NCBI GenBank assembly: GCA_026388915.1
Contig: JAPLIW010000748.1
Coordinates: forward strand, 1-14,019
DNA from: Deltaproteobacteria bacterium
GTDB lineage: Bacteria > Desulfobacterota > SM23-61
Reading direction: 5' to 3'
DNA: 14,019 nucleotides
Shown here: piece by piece, positions 1-6,044 of the stretch
How the letters are laid out: every line of letters begins with the position of its first letter
Position numbering within the stretch: position 1 is the first letter of the stretch
The notes under the pieces: generated by a model
Told to the model about the DNA's origin: nothing
The model's input: only the letters and a program-made list of their open reading frames with translations
The model's database searches: none
Program-made: the position numbers and the translations under genes

Positions 1-550
1 CCGGGGCGATGGCATTGACGTTGATCCCTTTGGGCGCCAATTCCTTGGCCGCCGTTCTGGTCAACCCGATGATGCCCGCCTTGGCCGCCGAATAATTGAG
101 CTGCCCGGGGTTTCCCTTCCACATGGCCGAGGAGAGGTTTATGATCTTCCCGTACCGTTTCTCCCTCATCACCCGAGCCGCGCACTGGGTGCAGAGAAAT
201 GCGCCTTTTAAATTCACCTCTATGACCCGGTCCCATTGCTCCTCGGTCATCTTATGCAGCCTGGCATCCCGAATGATTCCGGCATTGTTTACCAGGATGT
301 CCAGGGTCCCGAATTCCTGGACTGCCGTGTCGACCATTCTCTGGACGACGCCTTGAACGGTGACACTGCCGATGACCAGTCTAGCCTGCCGGCCCCTGCC
401 TTTTATTTTTTCCACGCTGGATTTTGCATTGGCCTCATTCACATCATTGACCACCAGGTTGGCTCCTTCCTCGGCAAAGAGCAGGGCGATCGCTTCCCCG
501 ATTCCTCGCCCCGCCCCGGTCACAAGGGCCACTTTGTCTTTCAGTCTCAT
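1..550 (-). CDS. SDR-family oxidoreductase, FabG-like (3' end beyond the window)
   Basis: A classical short-chain dehydrogenase/reductase, probably an NAD(P)-dependent 3-hydroxyacyl / 3-oxoacyl reductase acting on a CoA or ACP thioester in the cytoplasm. I translated 183 codons from ATG at 550. Visible are the Rossmann cofactor loop TGAGRGIG (residues 11-18), the NNAG motif (88-91), and the catalytic tetrad Asn113, Ser140, Tyr153 and Lys157 in the YxxxK arrangement, followed by the typical NVNAIAPG stretch where the window ends. About 60-65 C-terminal residues should be missing, since the family is about 245-255 aa. A purine-rich AAGGAG lies upstream of the ATG. It is separated from the next upstream gene by a 480-bp repeat-filled gap, so it may be a separate transcription unit. 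A BadH-like 2-hydroxycyclohexanecarboxyl-CoA dehydrogenase role is possible but not specifically supported. The SDR call is firm; the substrate is not. Confidence 0.93.
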   Translation of the reverse strand, partial: MRLKDKVALVTGAGRGIGEAIALLFAEEGANLVVNDVNEANAKSSVEKIKGRGRQARLVIGSVTVQGVVQRMVDTAVQEFGTLDILVNNAGIIRDARLHKMTEEQWDRVIEVNLKGAFLCTQCAARVMREKRYGKIINLSSAMWKGNPGQLNYSAAKAGIIGLTRTAAKELAPKGINVNAIAP

Positions 551-698
551 TTTCCCCATTCTCCTTTTCTTCCCTTTTCCCGCAAAACATCCCCCCAGAA
601 AGAAGGCGGACACCTTACCTCAAGCTAAAGGCCTAAAATGCTAACCAAAGATATTTGAAATTTACCTCCAGAGCCCTCCCCCTTTGATGGGGGAAGGT

Positions 699-827
699 GT
701 GAAAAAATCGAATTAGTTCTTTTTCACGTCATTCCGGCGAAAGCCGGAATCCAGTGTTTTCAAGGTGTTACGAACTTACTGGACCCCGGTTTTCACCGGG
801 GTGACGGCTGAAAACCAATTTTTTCAC
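699..827. repeat. Composite palindromic element, copy A of the 28-base hairpin family
   Basis: Two 28-base units face each other at 727-754 and 779-806, separated by 24 bases. Each is itself a hairpin with a 4-base loop. The left core is TTCCGGCGAAAGCCGGAA and the right core is CCCCGGTTTTCACCGGGG. The pair is bracketed by an outer 10-bp perfect inverted repeat, GTGAAAAAAT at 699-708 and its complement at 818-827. The same 28-base family recurs at 8882-8909 and 8925-8952. Differences between units fall in paired stem positions, so the fold is kept. This resembles REP/MITE-type intergenic repeats common in Deltaproteobacteria; family membership is from memory, not from a search. Confidence 0.85.
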
Positions 828-835
828 AGCTTCGG

Positions 836-905
836 GGAGGGTGAGGGTGGGGGTGAATTCAAAATTCATCCCCCTCCCCTTTATCCCCTCCCGCGAGGGG
901 AGGGG
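836..905. repeat. G/C-run palindromic repeat cluster
   Basis: Two adjacent imperfect palindromes. The first pairs GGGGGTGAATT with AATTCATCCCCC around a 3-base spacer near 850-873, with one unpaired base. The second pairs TCCCCTC with GAGGGGA around 883-903. The purine/pyrimidine strand switch and nested G and C runs are typical of dispersed intergenic repeats. It is unrelated in sequence to the neighbouring 28-base hairpin family. No coding potential is apparent. Confidence 0.6.
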
Positions 906-915
906 ATATGTTTAA

Positions 916-940
916 AGTCTGAGAAGAAAATTCTCAGACT
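916..940 (-). terminator. Perfect 10-bp hairpin, candidate terminator of the FadH-like gene
   Basis: AGTCTGAGAA at 916-925 and its exact complement at 931-940 enclose a 5-base loop. Read on the minus strand it lies about 90 bases past the stop of the FadH-like gene and is followed by TTTAAAC, a short and weak U tract. It could stop or stabilise that transcript. The poor U tract makes an RNA-stabilising or repeat-derived hairpin equally possible. Confidence 0.4.
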
Positions 941-1031
941 GAGAGGTGTAAGAATCTAAAAGTGCTCTCCCGTTGCTTAGCGCTTATCCTTAATGAAGGG
1001 GTAGCCTTTACCCGCCCTTTAAAAAAAATGA

Positions 1032-2969
1032 TCAAATCTTCCACCCCGCCACGAATCCCTCTTCCATCGCCTCCTTGACCATGCGGGGGCTGATGCAATC
1101 TCCTGCTTCGTGAACCTCCAGGACGATCCCTTTCAGTTCCTGGACAAGCTGACGATTAGCCGTAGAACCCCCGGCTAAGACTACGGCATTCCCCTCGATC
1201 CATGTAGTCCCATCGGCCTGGCTGACCCTTACCCCCTTTTCCGTAATTTCTTCCACCCTTGCGCCGGTTATCATTTTTATTCCTGTCTTTTTCAACCTGG
1301 CCAGAAAGAAGGGGCGGTACGTGGGAGACATATCATTCGCCATACGGTCCAGCATTTCAAGGACGGTTACCCGGGTGACGCTTTTCCCCTGCTCGAGGAG
1401 GAACTCGGCTGTTTCACAACCCACAACTCCCCCGCCAACCACCAAAACGGACCCGCTCACCGACTTTAATCCCGCAAGGACCTCTTCGGCGAAAACGACA
1501 TTCTGTCCCCGGGCCCCGGGTATATCCGGGAGCCGCGGTGTGGCCCCTAAAGCCAGAACCAAGGTATCCGGTTTTTCTTCCTCGATGGTCTCACGCCCGG
1601 CTTCGCTATGAAGCTTGATTCTCACCCCGGCCTTTCTGGCCCTCGCGGCTAAGCTTTGCGCCAGGGTCTTCATCTCACTCTTGTACGGCGGTACGGCAGC
1701 CAAGAGAAGCCGTCCCCCCAATTCTTCCCCTCGGTCATAGAGGGTCACCCGGTGGCCTCTCATGGCCGCGATGGTCGCAGCTTCCAAGCCTGCAGGACCG
1801 CCGCCAATCACCATGACCTTCTTGGACCTTGGCGCCGGGTGCAGGATATAATGGCCCTCTTTTCCGGCGGCCGGATTTACTGCGCAAAAAGTCGCCACCG
1901 GTTTTCCCCATTGCCGGTAAGCACCCATGATCTCGGTCAGACAATTTGAACAGGCAATGCACGGCACAATTTCCTCGACCCTCCCCTCCCTAGCCTTCTT
2001 GGGAAGTTCGGGGTCCGCAAGCAATGCCCTTCCCATGCCAATCAGGTCGGCCTTGCCTTCCGCCAATATTTTTTCTGCCACCCAAGGGTCATTGATGCGA
2101 TTGGTAGCGATGACCGGGATACGAACCCCGCTCTTGATTTTCTCGGCGAGGTGCACAAAAGCTCCTTTGGGGAGAGAAGGCTGGACCGTAGGTACGGGAG
2201 ATTCATGCCACCCCGTGTACATATTGATCACTTGAATGCCGGCCTTCTCCAGGATTTGCGCGACCCCCTTCGAATCCTCGATGGTGTGTCCCCCTTCCAT
2301 TTGTTCTTCCACGTTGAGTCGCACGCTGATCGGGAAACCTTCGCCAACCGCTTTTCTTACGCTCCCGATGATCTCCAGGATGATCCTCATCCGGTTTTCA
2401 AGGCTGCCTCCGTATTGATCCTGACGTTTATTGCTGACCGGGGAGAGGAATCGATTTAGGAGATAACCCGCGCCGGCGAGTATTTCTACCATGTCGAAGC
2501 CCGCCTCCCGGGCTCTCCGTGCTGATTTCGTGTATTCTTCAACAATCCCATGTATCTCATCGATGGTCAGGGGCCGGGGGGTGCAGCGCATCATCTGATT
2601 CCCGACCGGCGATGGGCCAACCACTTCGGGGATGCCCGAACTTAATATCACATGATAGGAGGTAATCAGCTGGCCGGCGATTTTGGCCCCGAAAGCATGA
2701 ACCCTCTCGGTCAACCGCGTGGCCCCCGGAATGAAGCGGTCATCGTATAAACCCGGTTCCACGGGCGAGCCGGCGCGGACCGGGGAAAAAGGCACGATCA
2801 TAAGCCCCGCTCCCCCCTTGGCCCTTTCCGCAAAAAAGGTGACCATCCGGTCGGAGACGGTCTCATCTGATCCCCCGTACCCGGTAGTCATGGCCAGCAT
2901 CACAATCCGATTCTTCAGTTCTAATTTGCCGATCTGAATCGGCTGGAATAAATTTCTGAACGGCTCCAT
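1032..2969 (-). CDS. FadH-like [4Fe-4S] flavin oxidoreductase (enoate / 2,4-dienoyl-CoA reductase family)
   Basis: A 645-aa NAD(P)H-dependent reductase of activated C=C bonds, with the two-part architecture of E. coli FadH, trimethylamine dehydrogenase and BaiCD-type enoate reductases. Residues 1-330 form the Old Yellow Enzyme FMN barrel. Cys337, Cys340, Cys343 and Cys362 form the [4Fe-4S] site, with CxxCxxC spacing as in trimethylamine dehydrogenase. The C-terminal half has two dinucleotide-binding loops, GGGPAG (389-394, FAD) and GGGVVG (512-517, NAD(P)H). By my alignment Tyr169 matches FadH Tyr166 and His255 (in GWHE) matches His252. The position of FadH Glu164, a second proton donor, is Ala167. 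GGGGGA precedes the ATG at 2969. It stands alone between two repeat-filled gaps. It could reduce a dienoyl-CoA, or a cinnamate-like or alicyclic enoate. Family is sure; substrate is open. Confidence 0.93.
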   Translation of the reverse strand: MEPFRNLFQPIQIGKLELKNRIVMLAMTTGYGGSDETVSDRMVTFFAERAKGGAGLMIVPFSPVRAGSPVEPGLYDDRFIPGATRLTERVHAFGAKIAGQLITSYHVILSSGIPEVVGPSPVGNQMMRCTPRPLTIDEIHGIVEEYTKSARRAREAGFDMVEILAGAGYLLNRFLSPVSNKRQDQYGGSLENRMRIILEIIGSVRKAVGEGFPISVRLNVEEQMEGGHTIEDSKGVAQILEKAGIQVINMYTGWHESPVPTVQPSLPKGAFVHLAEKIKSGVRIPVIATNRINDPWVAEKILAEGKADLIGMGRALLADPELPKKAREGRVEEIVPCIACSNCLTEIMGAYRQWGKPVATFCAVNPAAGKEGHYILHPAPRSKKVMVIGGGPAGLEAATIAAMRGHRVTLYDRGEELGGRLLLAAVPPYKSEMKTLAQSLAARARKAGVRIKLHSEAGRETIEEEKPDTLVLALGATPRLPDIPGARGQNVVFAEEVLAGLKSVSGSVLVVGGGVVGCETAEFLLEQGKSVTRVTVLEMLDRMANDMSPTYRPFFLARLKKTGIKMITGARVEEITEKGVRVSQADGTTWIEGNAVVLAGGSTANRQLVQELKGIVLEVHEAGDCISPRMVKEAMEEGFVAGWKI

Positions 2970-3080
2970 CTTCAGTCCCCCGGATTCCTTAAAACTCGGC
3001 TTCGTTCCAAAAGTACGTGTTGAATCAATTTTCAGGAGCTATCCGCAAATGGGCAGAGCCGCAACCAGGAGATCATATCA

Positions 3081-3127
3081 GAAATCCCCCCTGCCCCCCT
3101 TTTCTAAAGGGGGGTTGGGGGGATTTC
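3081..3127. repeat. 47-bp near-perfect palindrome of C6/G6 runs
   Basis: The left arm GAAATCCCCCC pairs with GGGGGGATTTC at the right end. The inner arms CCCCCCTTT and AAAGGGGGG also pair, with a single two-base mismatch (TG against TT) and a 3-base central loop. As RNA or single-stranded DNA it would form one long hairpin. It looks like a widely dispersed intergenic repeat type seen in Deltaproteobacteria and cyanobacteria (recollection, unsearched). It could act as a bidirectional transcription or processing barrier between the transporter and the FadH-like gene. Confidence 0.85.
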
Positions 3128-3271
3128 AGAGACGGGTTGGTCCATCAGGGTTTCTAGATAAAATTCAAGATTTTTCATATTCATTGCCCACCCGAATCAT
3201 CACGGACTTTGGGGACATAGCCCAAACCTTTACCAGGATGTCTCAGGCGCTTCCTGCGCAGCTACTACCAA

Positions 3272-3288
3272 TCCCGCGTTTCGCGGGA
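3272..3288. repeat. Small hairpin, possibly a decayed unit of the GAAA-loop family
   Basis: TCCCGCG and CGCGGGA form a perfect 7-bp stem around TTT. The core is reminiscent of the hairpin units at 727-806 and 8882-8952 but lacks their conserved flanks, so it may be a degenerate member or coincidence. Confidence 0.4.
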
Positions 3289-3316
3289 GTAAGAAGGAAA
3301 TATGCTTCATCGAGGC

Positions 3317-3357
3317 TGTAGGGGCATCGCGCCACGGCGGAACATCGTGCCCCTACA
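3317..3357. repeat. GTAGGGGCA inverted repeat
   Basis: TGTAGGGGCA (3317-3326) and its exact complement (3348-3357) flank 21 bases. This matches my recollection of a common dispersed intergenic palindrome with GTAGGGGCA ends. It lies about 40 bases past the stop of the transporter gene and has no U tract, so I do not call it a terminator. Confidence 0.6.
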
Positions 3358-3394
3358 AGCGCACCGTATAGTCTTTGAGGACTCAGAAGTTACC

Positions 3395-4783
3395 CTACAT
3401 CGGCAGGAACAGGTAGATCACGGCGACCAAAATGAACTCGAACAGACAAGCCAGCATACAGTATCCCATGATCGTTCTCATCTCCGTTCCCGTAGCCCCC
3501 AAGAGCGGGAGAGCCCAGAAGGGTTGAATGACATTGGTCAAAACTTCTCCGGCGGAAAAGGCCATCGCCACTCGGTTGAAACTCACTCCCAATTTGTGGG
3601 CCGCCAGAATCATAATCGGTCCCTGGACCATCCAGATCCCCCCCGAGGAGGGGATAAAGATGTTGATGATTCCCGAGCTGATCATGGTCACGAGCGGATA
3701 GATGAAGGGAGTGGAAATGGCCACGAACCATCCGGCAATAACTTTGAGCAGACCCGTGTAGGCCATGATGCCAAAGATCCCAGCATAAAAGGGAAATTGC
3801 ATGATAATCCCGAAGGCCGCGCCGGCGGCCACCTTTATAGATTCCACAAAGCGGGCGAGATTCTCATGCAGCAGCATGGCGATGCCGATGAAAATAAAAT
3901 TGTACATGTTGAGGTCCACTTGCGCGAACTTCTTCCCCTGAAACCAAAGAAAGATAGCCGCGAAAGTCATGATACACAGCAGGATCCAAATGGTCCGGCT
4001 CCAATTCAGCTTGTCAGCCAGAACCATCTCCTTGGGCTTTTCCAGCTTGAACTGCGATTGGGTGGACAACTTTTCCAGGGCTTCCGGAGAGATGGTCCTC
4101 GTCCGCTCTGGAGTCGGGTGCATAAGGTAGCATAAGATCGTGGCCAGAATAGGCGTCAGGACCAGGCCCACGAGGCTGGCCGTGGCCCAAATCGTCTTGT
4201 CGAAAGACATGGGAGCTAGTTTTTGCCCGATCTCTTTCTCGAAGGACTGGACAATATCGGGTGCCCAACCCCACCCGGGGCTATTGAGGAGCAGGGGTTC
4301 GGTAAGCCCCACGCCCCAGGTATCAGTGGATATCGCTCCGATGTACGCGCTGGCCACCAGCAAAGGCCAGTGGACTCCTTTTACTCTCCGGGCGGCCCCG
4401 ATGCACAAAAAGATTCCGCCGATGAATCCCAGCCCCCAATTAACGACCGACAGAAGGGCCGCCGCCGCGCAAACGAGGGCCACAGCTTGGGGGGGGGTTT
4501 TGGCGATTCCGGTGACCGCGTCGATGGCTTTCACTCCGATGCGGGTAATGGCCAAAGAATAACCAAAGATCAAAAGGATGACCATTTGCATGGAAAAGGG
4601 CAGGTAGGCCCAGAATCCTTTGTACCAGGATTGAACGATTTGGACTGGCGATGCCCCGACAACTACCAAGGCCATGATGAAAACGACGAAGGTGAGCAGG
4701 GCTGCAAAGATGAAGGAGTCTGGCATCACCTTCTCCATTCCAAAATGCCACTTTTCCGCCCAATTCCGGATAAAACTTTTCAT
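3395..4783 (-). CDS. atoE: AtoE-type short-chain fatty acid transporter
   Basis: A 462-aa polytopic inner-membrane protein of the AtoE / short-chain fatty acid transporter family, expected to move acetoacetate, butyrate or similar short acids. Hydrophobic segments lie near residues 23-45, 62-80, 98-130, 139-157, 199-221, 263-282, 293-309, 319-344, 348-378 and 438-460, with a charged loop at about 222-262. Family-like stretches include the Asn-Trp-Gly region at 115-123, NIFIPSSGG (374-382) followed by VQGPI (386-390), and TNVIQPFWALP (416-426). Length matches the family (about 440-460 aa). A strong AAGGAGG lies 7 bases before the ATG. It follows the BKACE gene by 76 bp, which fits a transporter for BKACE's acetoacetate product or acid substrate. 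A run of nine C bases at codons 96-99 (4489-4497) is a potential slippage site. The family call rests on remembered AtoE motifs. Confidence 0.9.
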   Translation of the reverse strand: MKSFIRNWAEKWHFGMEKVMPDSFIFAALLTFVVFIMALVVVGASPVQIVQSWYKGFWAYLPFSMQMVILLIFGYSLAITRIGVKAIDAVTGIAKTPPQAVALVCAAAALLSVVNWGLGFIGGIFLCIGAARRVKGVHWPLLVASAYIGAISTDTWGVGLTEPLLLNSPGWGWAPDIVQSFEKEIGQKLAPMSFDKTIWATASLVGLVLTPILATILCYLMHPTPERTRTISPEALEKLSTQSQFKLEKPKEMVLADKLNWSRTIWILLCIMTFAAIFLWFQGKKFAQVDLNMYNFIFIGIAMLLHENLARFVESIKVAAGAAFGIIMQFPFYAGIFGIMAYTGLLKVIAGWFVAISTPFIYPLVTMISSGIINIFIPSSGGIWMVQGPIMILAAHKLGVSFNRVAMAFSAGEVLTNVIQPFWALPLLGATGTEMRTIMGYCMLACLFEFILVAVIYLFLPM

Positions 4784-4859
4784 TGCAAGCCTCCTTTCAG
4801 AGATTTATTCTCGGCAGGATGTCAAAAGGCAAGGGCTCCCCTTTTTTCTCTCCTTCCTC

Positions 4860-5786
4860 TCAATAAGCGACTTTGTCCAGGCCCTTCAACCGGAGCATCT
4901 TCCGCGCCTCCGCCGGCGTAGCGGGCTCAAGCCCGAACTCCCTAGCGATGCGCACGATTTTTTCCACTAATTCGCCGTTATTCTTGGCCAGTACGCCCTT
5001 GCTCACCCGCAGGGCATCCTCCATCCCCACGCGGGCGTTGCCCCCCATGAGCAGGGACGTGGTGCACATGGGCATCTGGCTTACTCCCGCGGCGCAGACC
5101 GACCAGACGAAATTCTTTTCCCCGATCTGCCTGCAGGCCGATTCGTAGAGGATGACCAGATTTTGAACGGTGGCGGCCATGCCCCCCAGGATGCCGAGGA
5201 CGAATTGGATGTAAACCGGGGTTTTCAGAAGACCCTTATCGATGAAATAGGCGACGGTGTTGACCATGCCGGCGTCGTAAACCTCCAGCTCCGGCTTGGT
5301 TTGGTTCTCGTTGAATTTTTCGAAAAATACTTTCATTGATTTGAAGCTGTTGAAGGCAATCACGTCTTCGGTGGCTTCCAGAAACTGTTTTTCCCAGGGA
5401 AACTTGAATTCCTTCATCTTCTCCAGGACGGGGAAGAGGCCAAAATTCATGGTGCCCATATTGAAGGAGGCCAGCTCCGGCTTGAAAGTGGGAACCACGG
5501 CCACCCTTTGCTCCGGGGTCTGGCCAAACCCTCCCCCCGTGGTGGTGCAGATGACCAGGTCGCTCTTGCTCTTGATCTTGCCCAGCACTTTCCTGAAAAG
5601 CTCCAAATCCGGGGTAGGTTGCCCGGTTTCCGGGTTCCGCACGTGGATATGAACCACCGCCGCCCCCGCCTCCCTGGCCTGGACAGCGTTTTCCGCTATC
5701 TGATCCGGAGTGATGGGAAGGTAAGGACTCATCGTCGGCGTGTGGATCGATCCGGTTATAGCCGCTGTGATAATCACCTTGCTCAT
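4860..5786 (-). CDS. Beta-keto acid cleavage enzyme (BKACE, DUF849), Kce-like
   Basis: A 308-aa TIM-barrel Zn enzyme of the BKACE/DUF849 family. The archetype Kce condenses acetyl-CoA with 3-keto-5-aminohexanoate and splits the adduct into acetoacetate and a new CoA ester. Visible hallmarks are HIHVR (46-50), with the metal ligands His46 and His48, TTTGGG (81-86), MGTMNFG (110-116), and GGNARVGMED (248-257). In the last, Arg252, Glu256 and Asp257 match Kce Arg226, Glu230 (third Zn ligand) and Asp231 at a constant offset of 26. It is longer than Kce (about 275 aa), mostly through an insertion around 117-160. AGGAGG lies 9 bases before the ATG. It lies upstream of the AtoE-type transporter gene in the same direction. 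The family contains many different keto-acid specificities. The surrounding acyl-CoA genes suggest a fatty or hydroxy-fatty keto acid rather than the lysine-fermentation substrate. Confidence 0.92.
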   Translation of the reverse strand: MSKVIITAAITGSIHTPTMSPYLPITPDQIAENAVQAREAGAAVVHIHVRNPETGQPTPDLELFRKVLGKIKSKSDLVICTTTGGGFGQTPEQRVAVVPTFKPELASFNMGTMNFGLFPVLEKMKEFKFPWEKQFLEATEDVIAFNSFKSMKVFFEKFNENQTKPELEVYDAGMVNTVAYFIDKGLLKTPVYIQFVLGILGGMAATVQNLVILYESACRQIGEKNFVWSVCAAGVSQMPMCTTSLLMGGNARVGMEDALRVSKGVLAKNNGELVEKIVRIAREFGLEPATPAEARKMLRLKGLDKVAY

Positions 5787-6044
5787 GAATGGATTCCTCC
5801 TTTGGCAATCATTCTTCCAAGATTTTCATTTCGGCAACAGGCTTTGACGACCTTCTGGATACATCCGGGGCCGGGACTCCCCGGCTCCACCGCATGCCCG
5901 CGGGGGAGGCCGGCAATCAGGATATCCCCATTTCTTCCGGTTGATGGATAAAAGGATAGATTGGAGCATCGATTTAGTCGGTTGTGGAGCTGTAATTTTC
6001 TTGCCTGAAAAGCCGAGCCCTGGCCACTGCACTCTGATGACGAT
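5787..6044 (-). other. 258-bp gap with a possible coding remnant
   Basis: This gap is unusually long for this gene run. One minus-strand frame stays open across it and ends in an ATGA overlap with the BKACE start (TGA at 5783-5785). Its last 45 or so codons, upstream of that stop, have ordinary-looking codon use. I could not find a convincing start codon with a ribosome site, nor recognise a family, and the upstream half looks non-coding. GC-rich inverted motifs (CCGGGG 5865-5870 / CCCCGG 5879-5884) also occur. It may be leader RNA, a degraded gene end, or simply spacer. Confidence 0.25.

Larger units (their letters stand above)
551..1031. other. 481-bp intergenic region filled with palindromic repeats
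   Basis: I see no credible gene here. The open frames in this stretch run through the repeats and lack family resemblance. From left to right it holds a short inverted CCCCC/GGGGG motif (about 676-692), a composite palindromic element (699-827), a G/C-rich palindromic cluster (about 836-905) and a perfect 10-bp hairpin (916-940). The left 100 bases are the leader of the SDR gene. No convincing promoter was found in it. Confidence 0.7.
2970..3394. other. 425-bp intergenic region with three unrelated palindromes
   Basis: No credible gene. It contains a 47-bp near-perfect palindrome (3081-3127), a small CCCGCG hairpin (3272-3288) and a GTAGGGGCA inverted pair (3317-3357), plus a weak TTTGGG/CCCAAA pair near 3209-3226. 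The left end is the leader of the FadH-like gene and the right end is the 3' region of the transporter gene. I found no convincing promoter or U-tract terminator in it. Confidence 0.7.

Noticed and set aside
765..959. 64-codon open frame on the plus strand
   Set aside because: It is made almost wholly of the palindromic repeats (Gly-Glu-Gly and Pro-Leu runs), so it is not a gene.
1015..1031. A-run next to the FadH-like stop, read as a U-run on the minus strand
   Set aside because: A U-run needs a hairpin just before it, which would fall inside the coding sequence, and none is evident there. The GGGTA/TACCC pair lies on the wrong side.
3302..4135. 277-codon open frame on the plus strand
   Set aside because: It is antisense to the AtoE-like gene. 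The translation is polar and low in family features, whereas the minus-strand frame gives a clear transporter with a ribosome site.
4820..4825. Perfect TTGACA on the minus strand ahead of the transporter gene
   Set aside because: No -10-like hexamer occurs at 15-19 bases, and the gap to the BKACE gene is only 76 bp, so co-transcription is more likely than a separate promoter.
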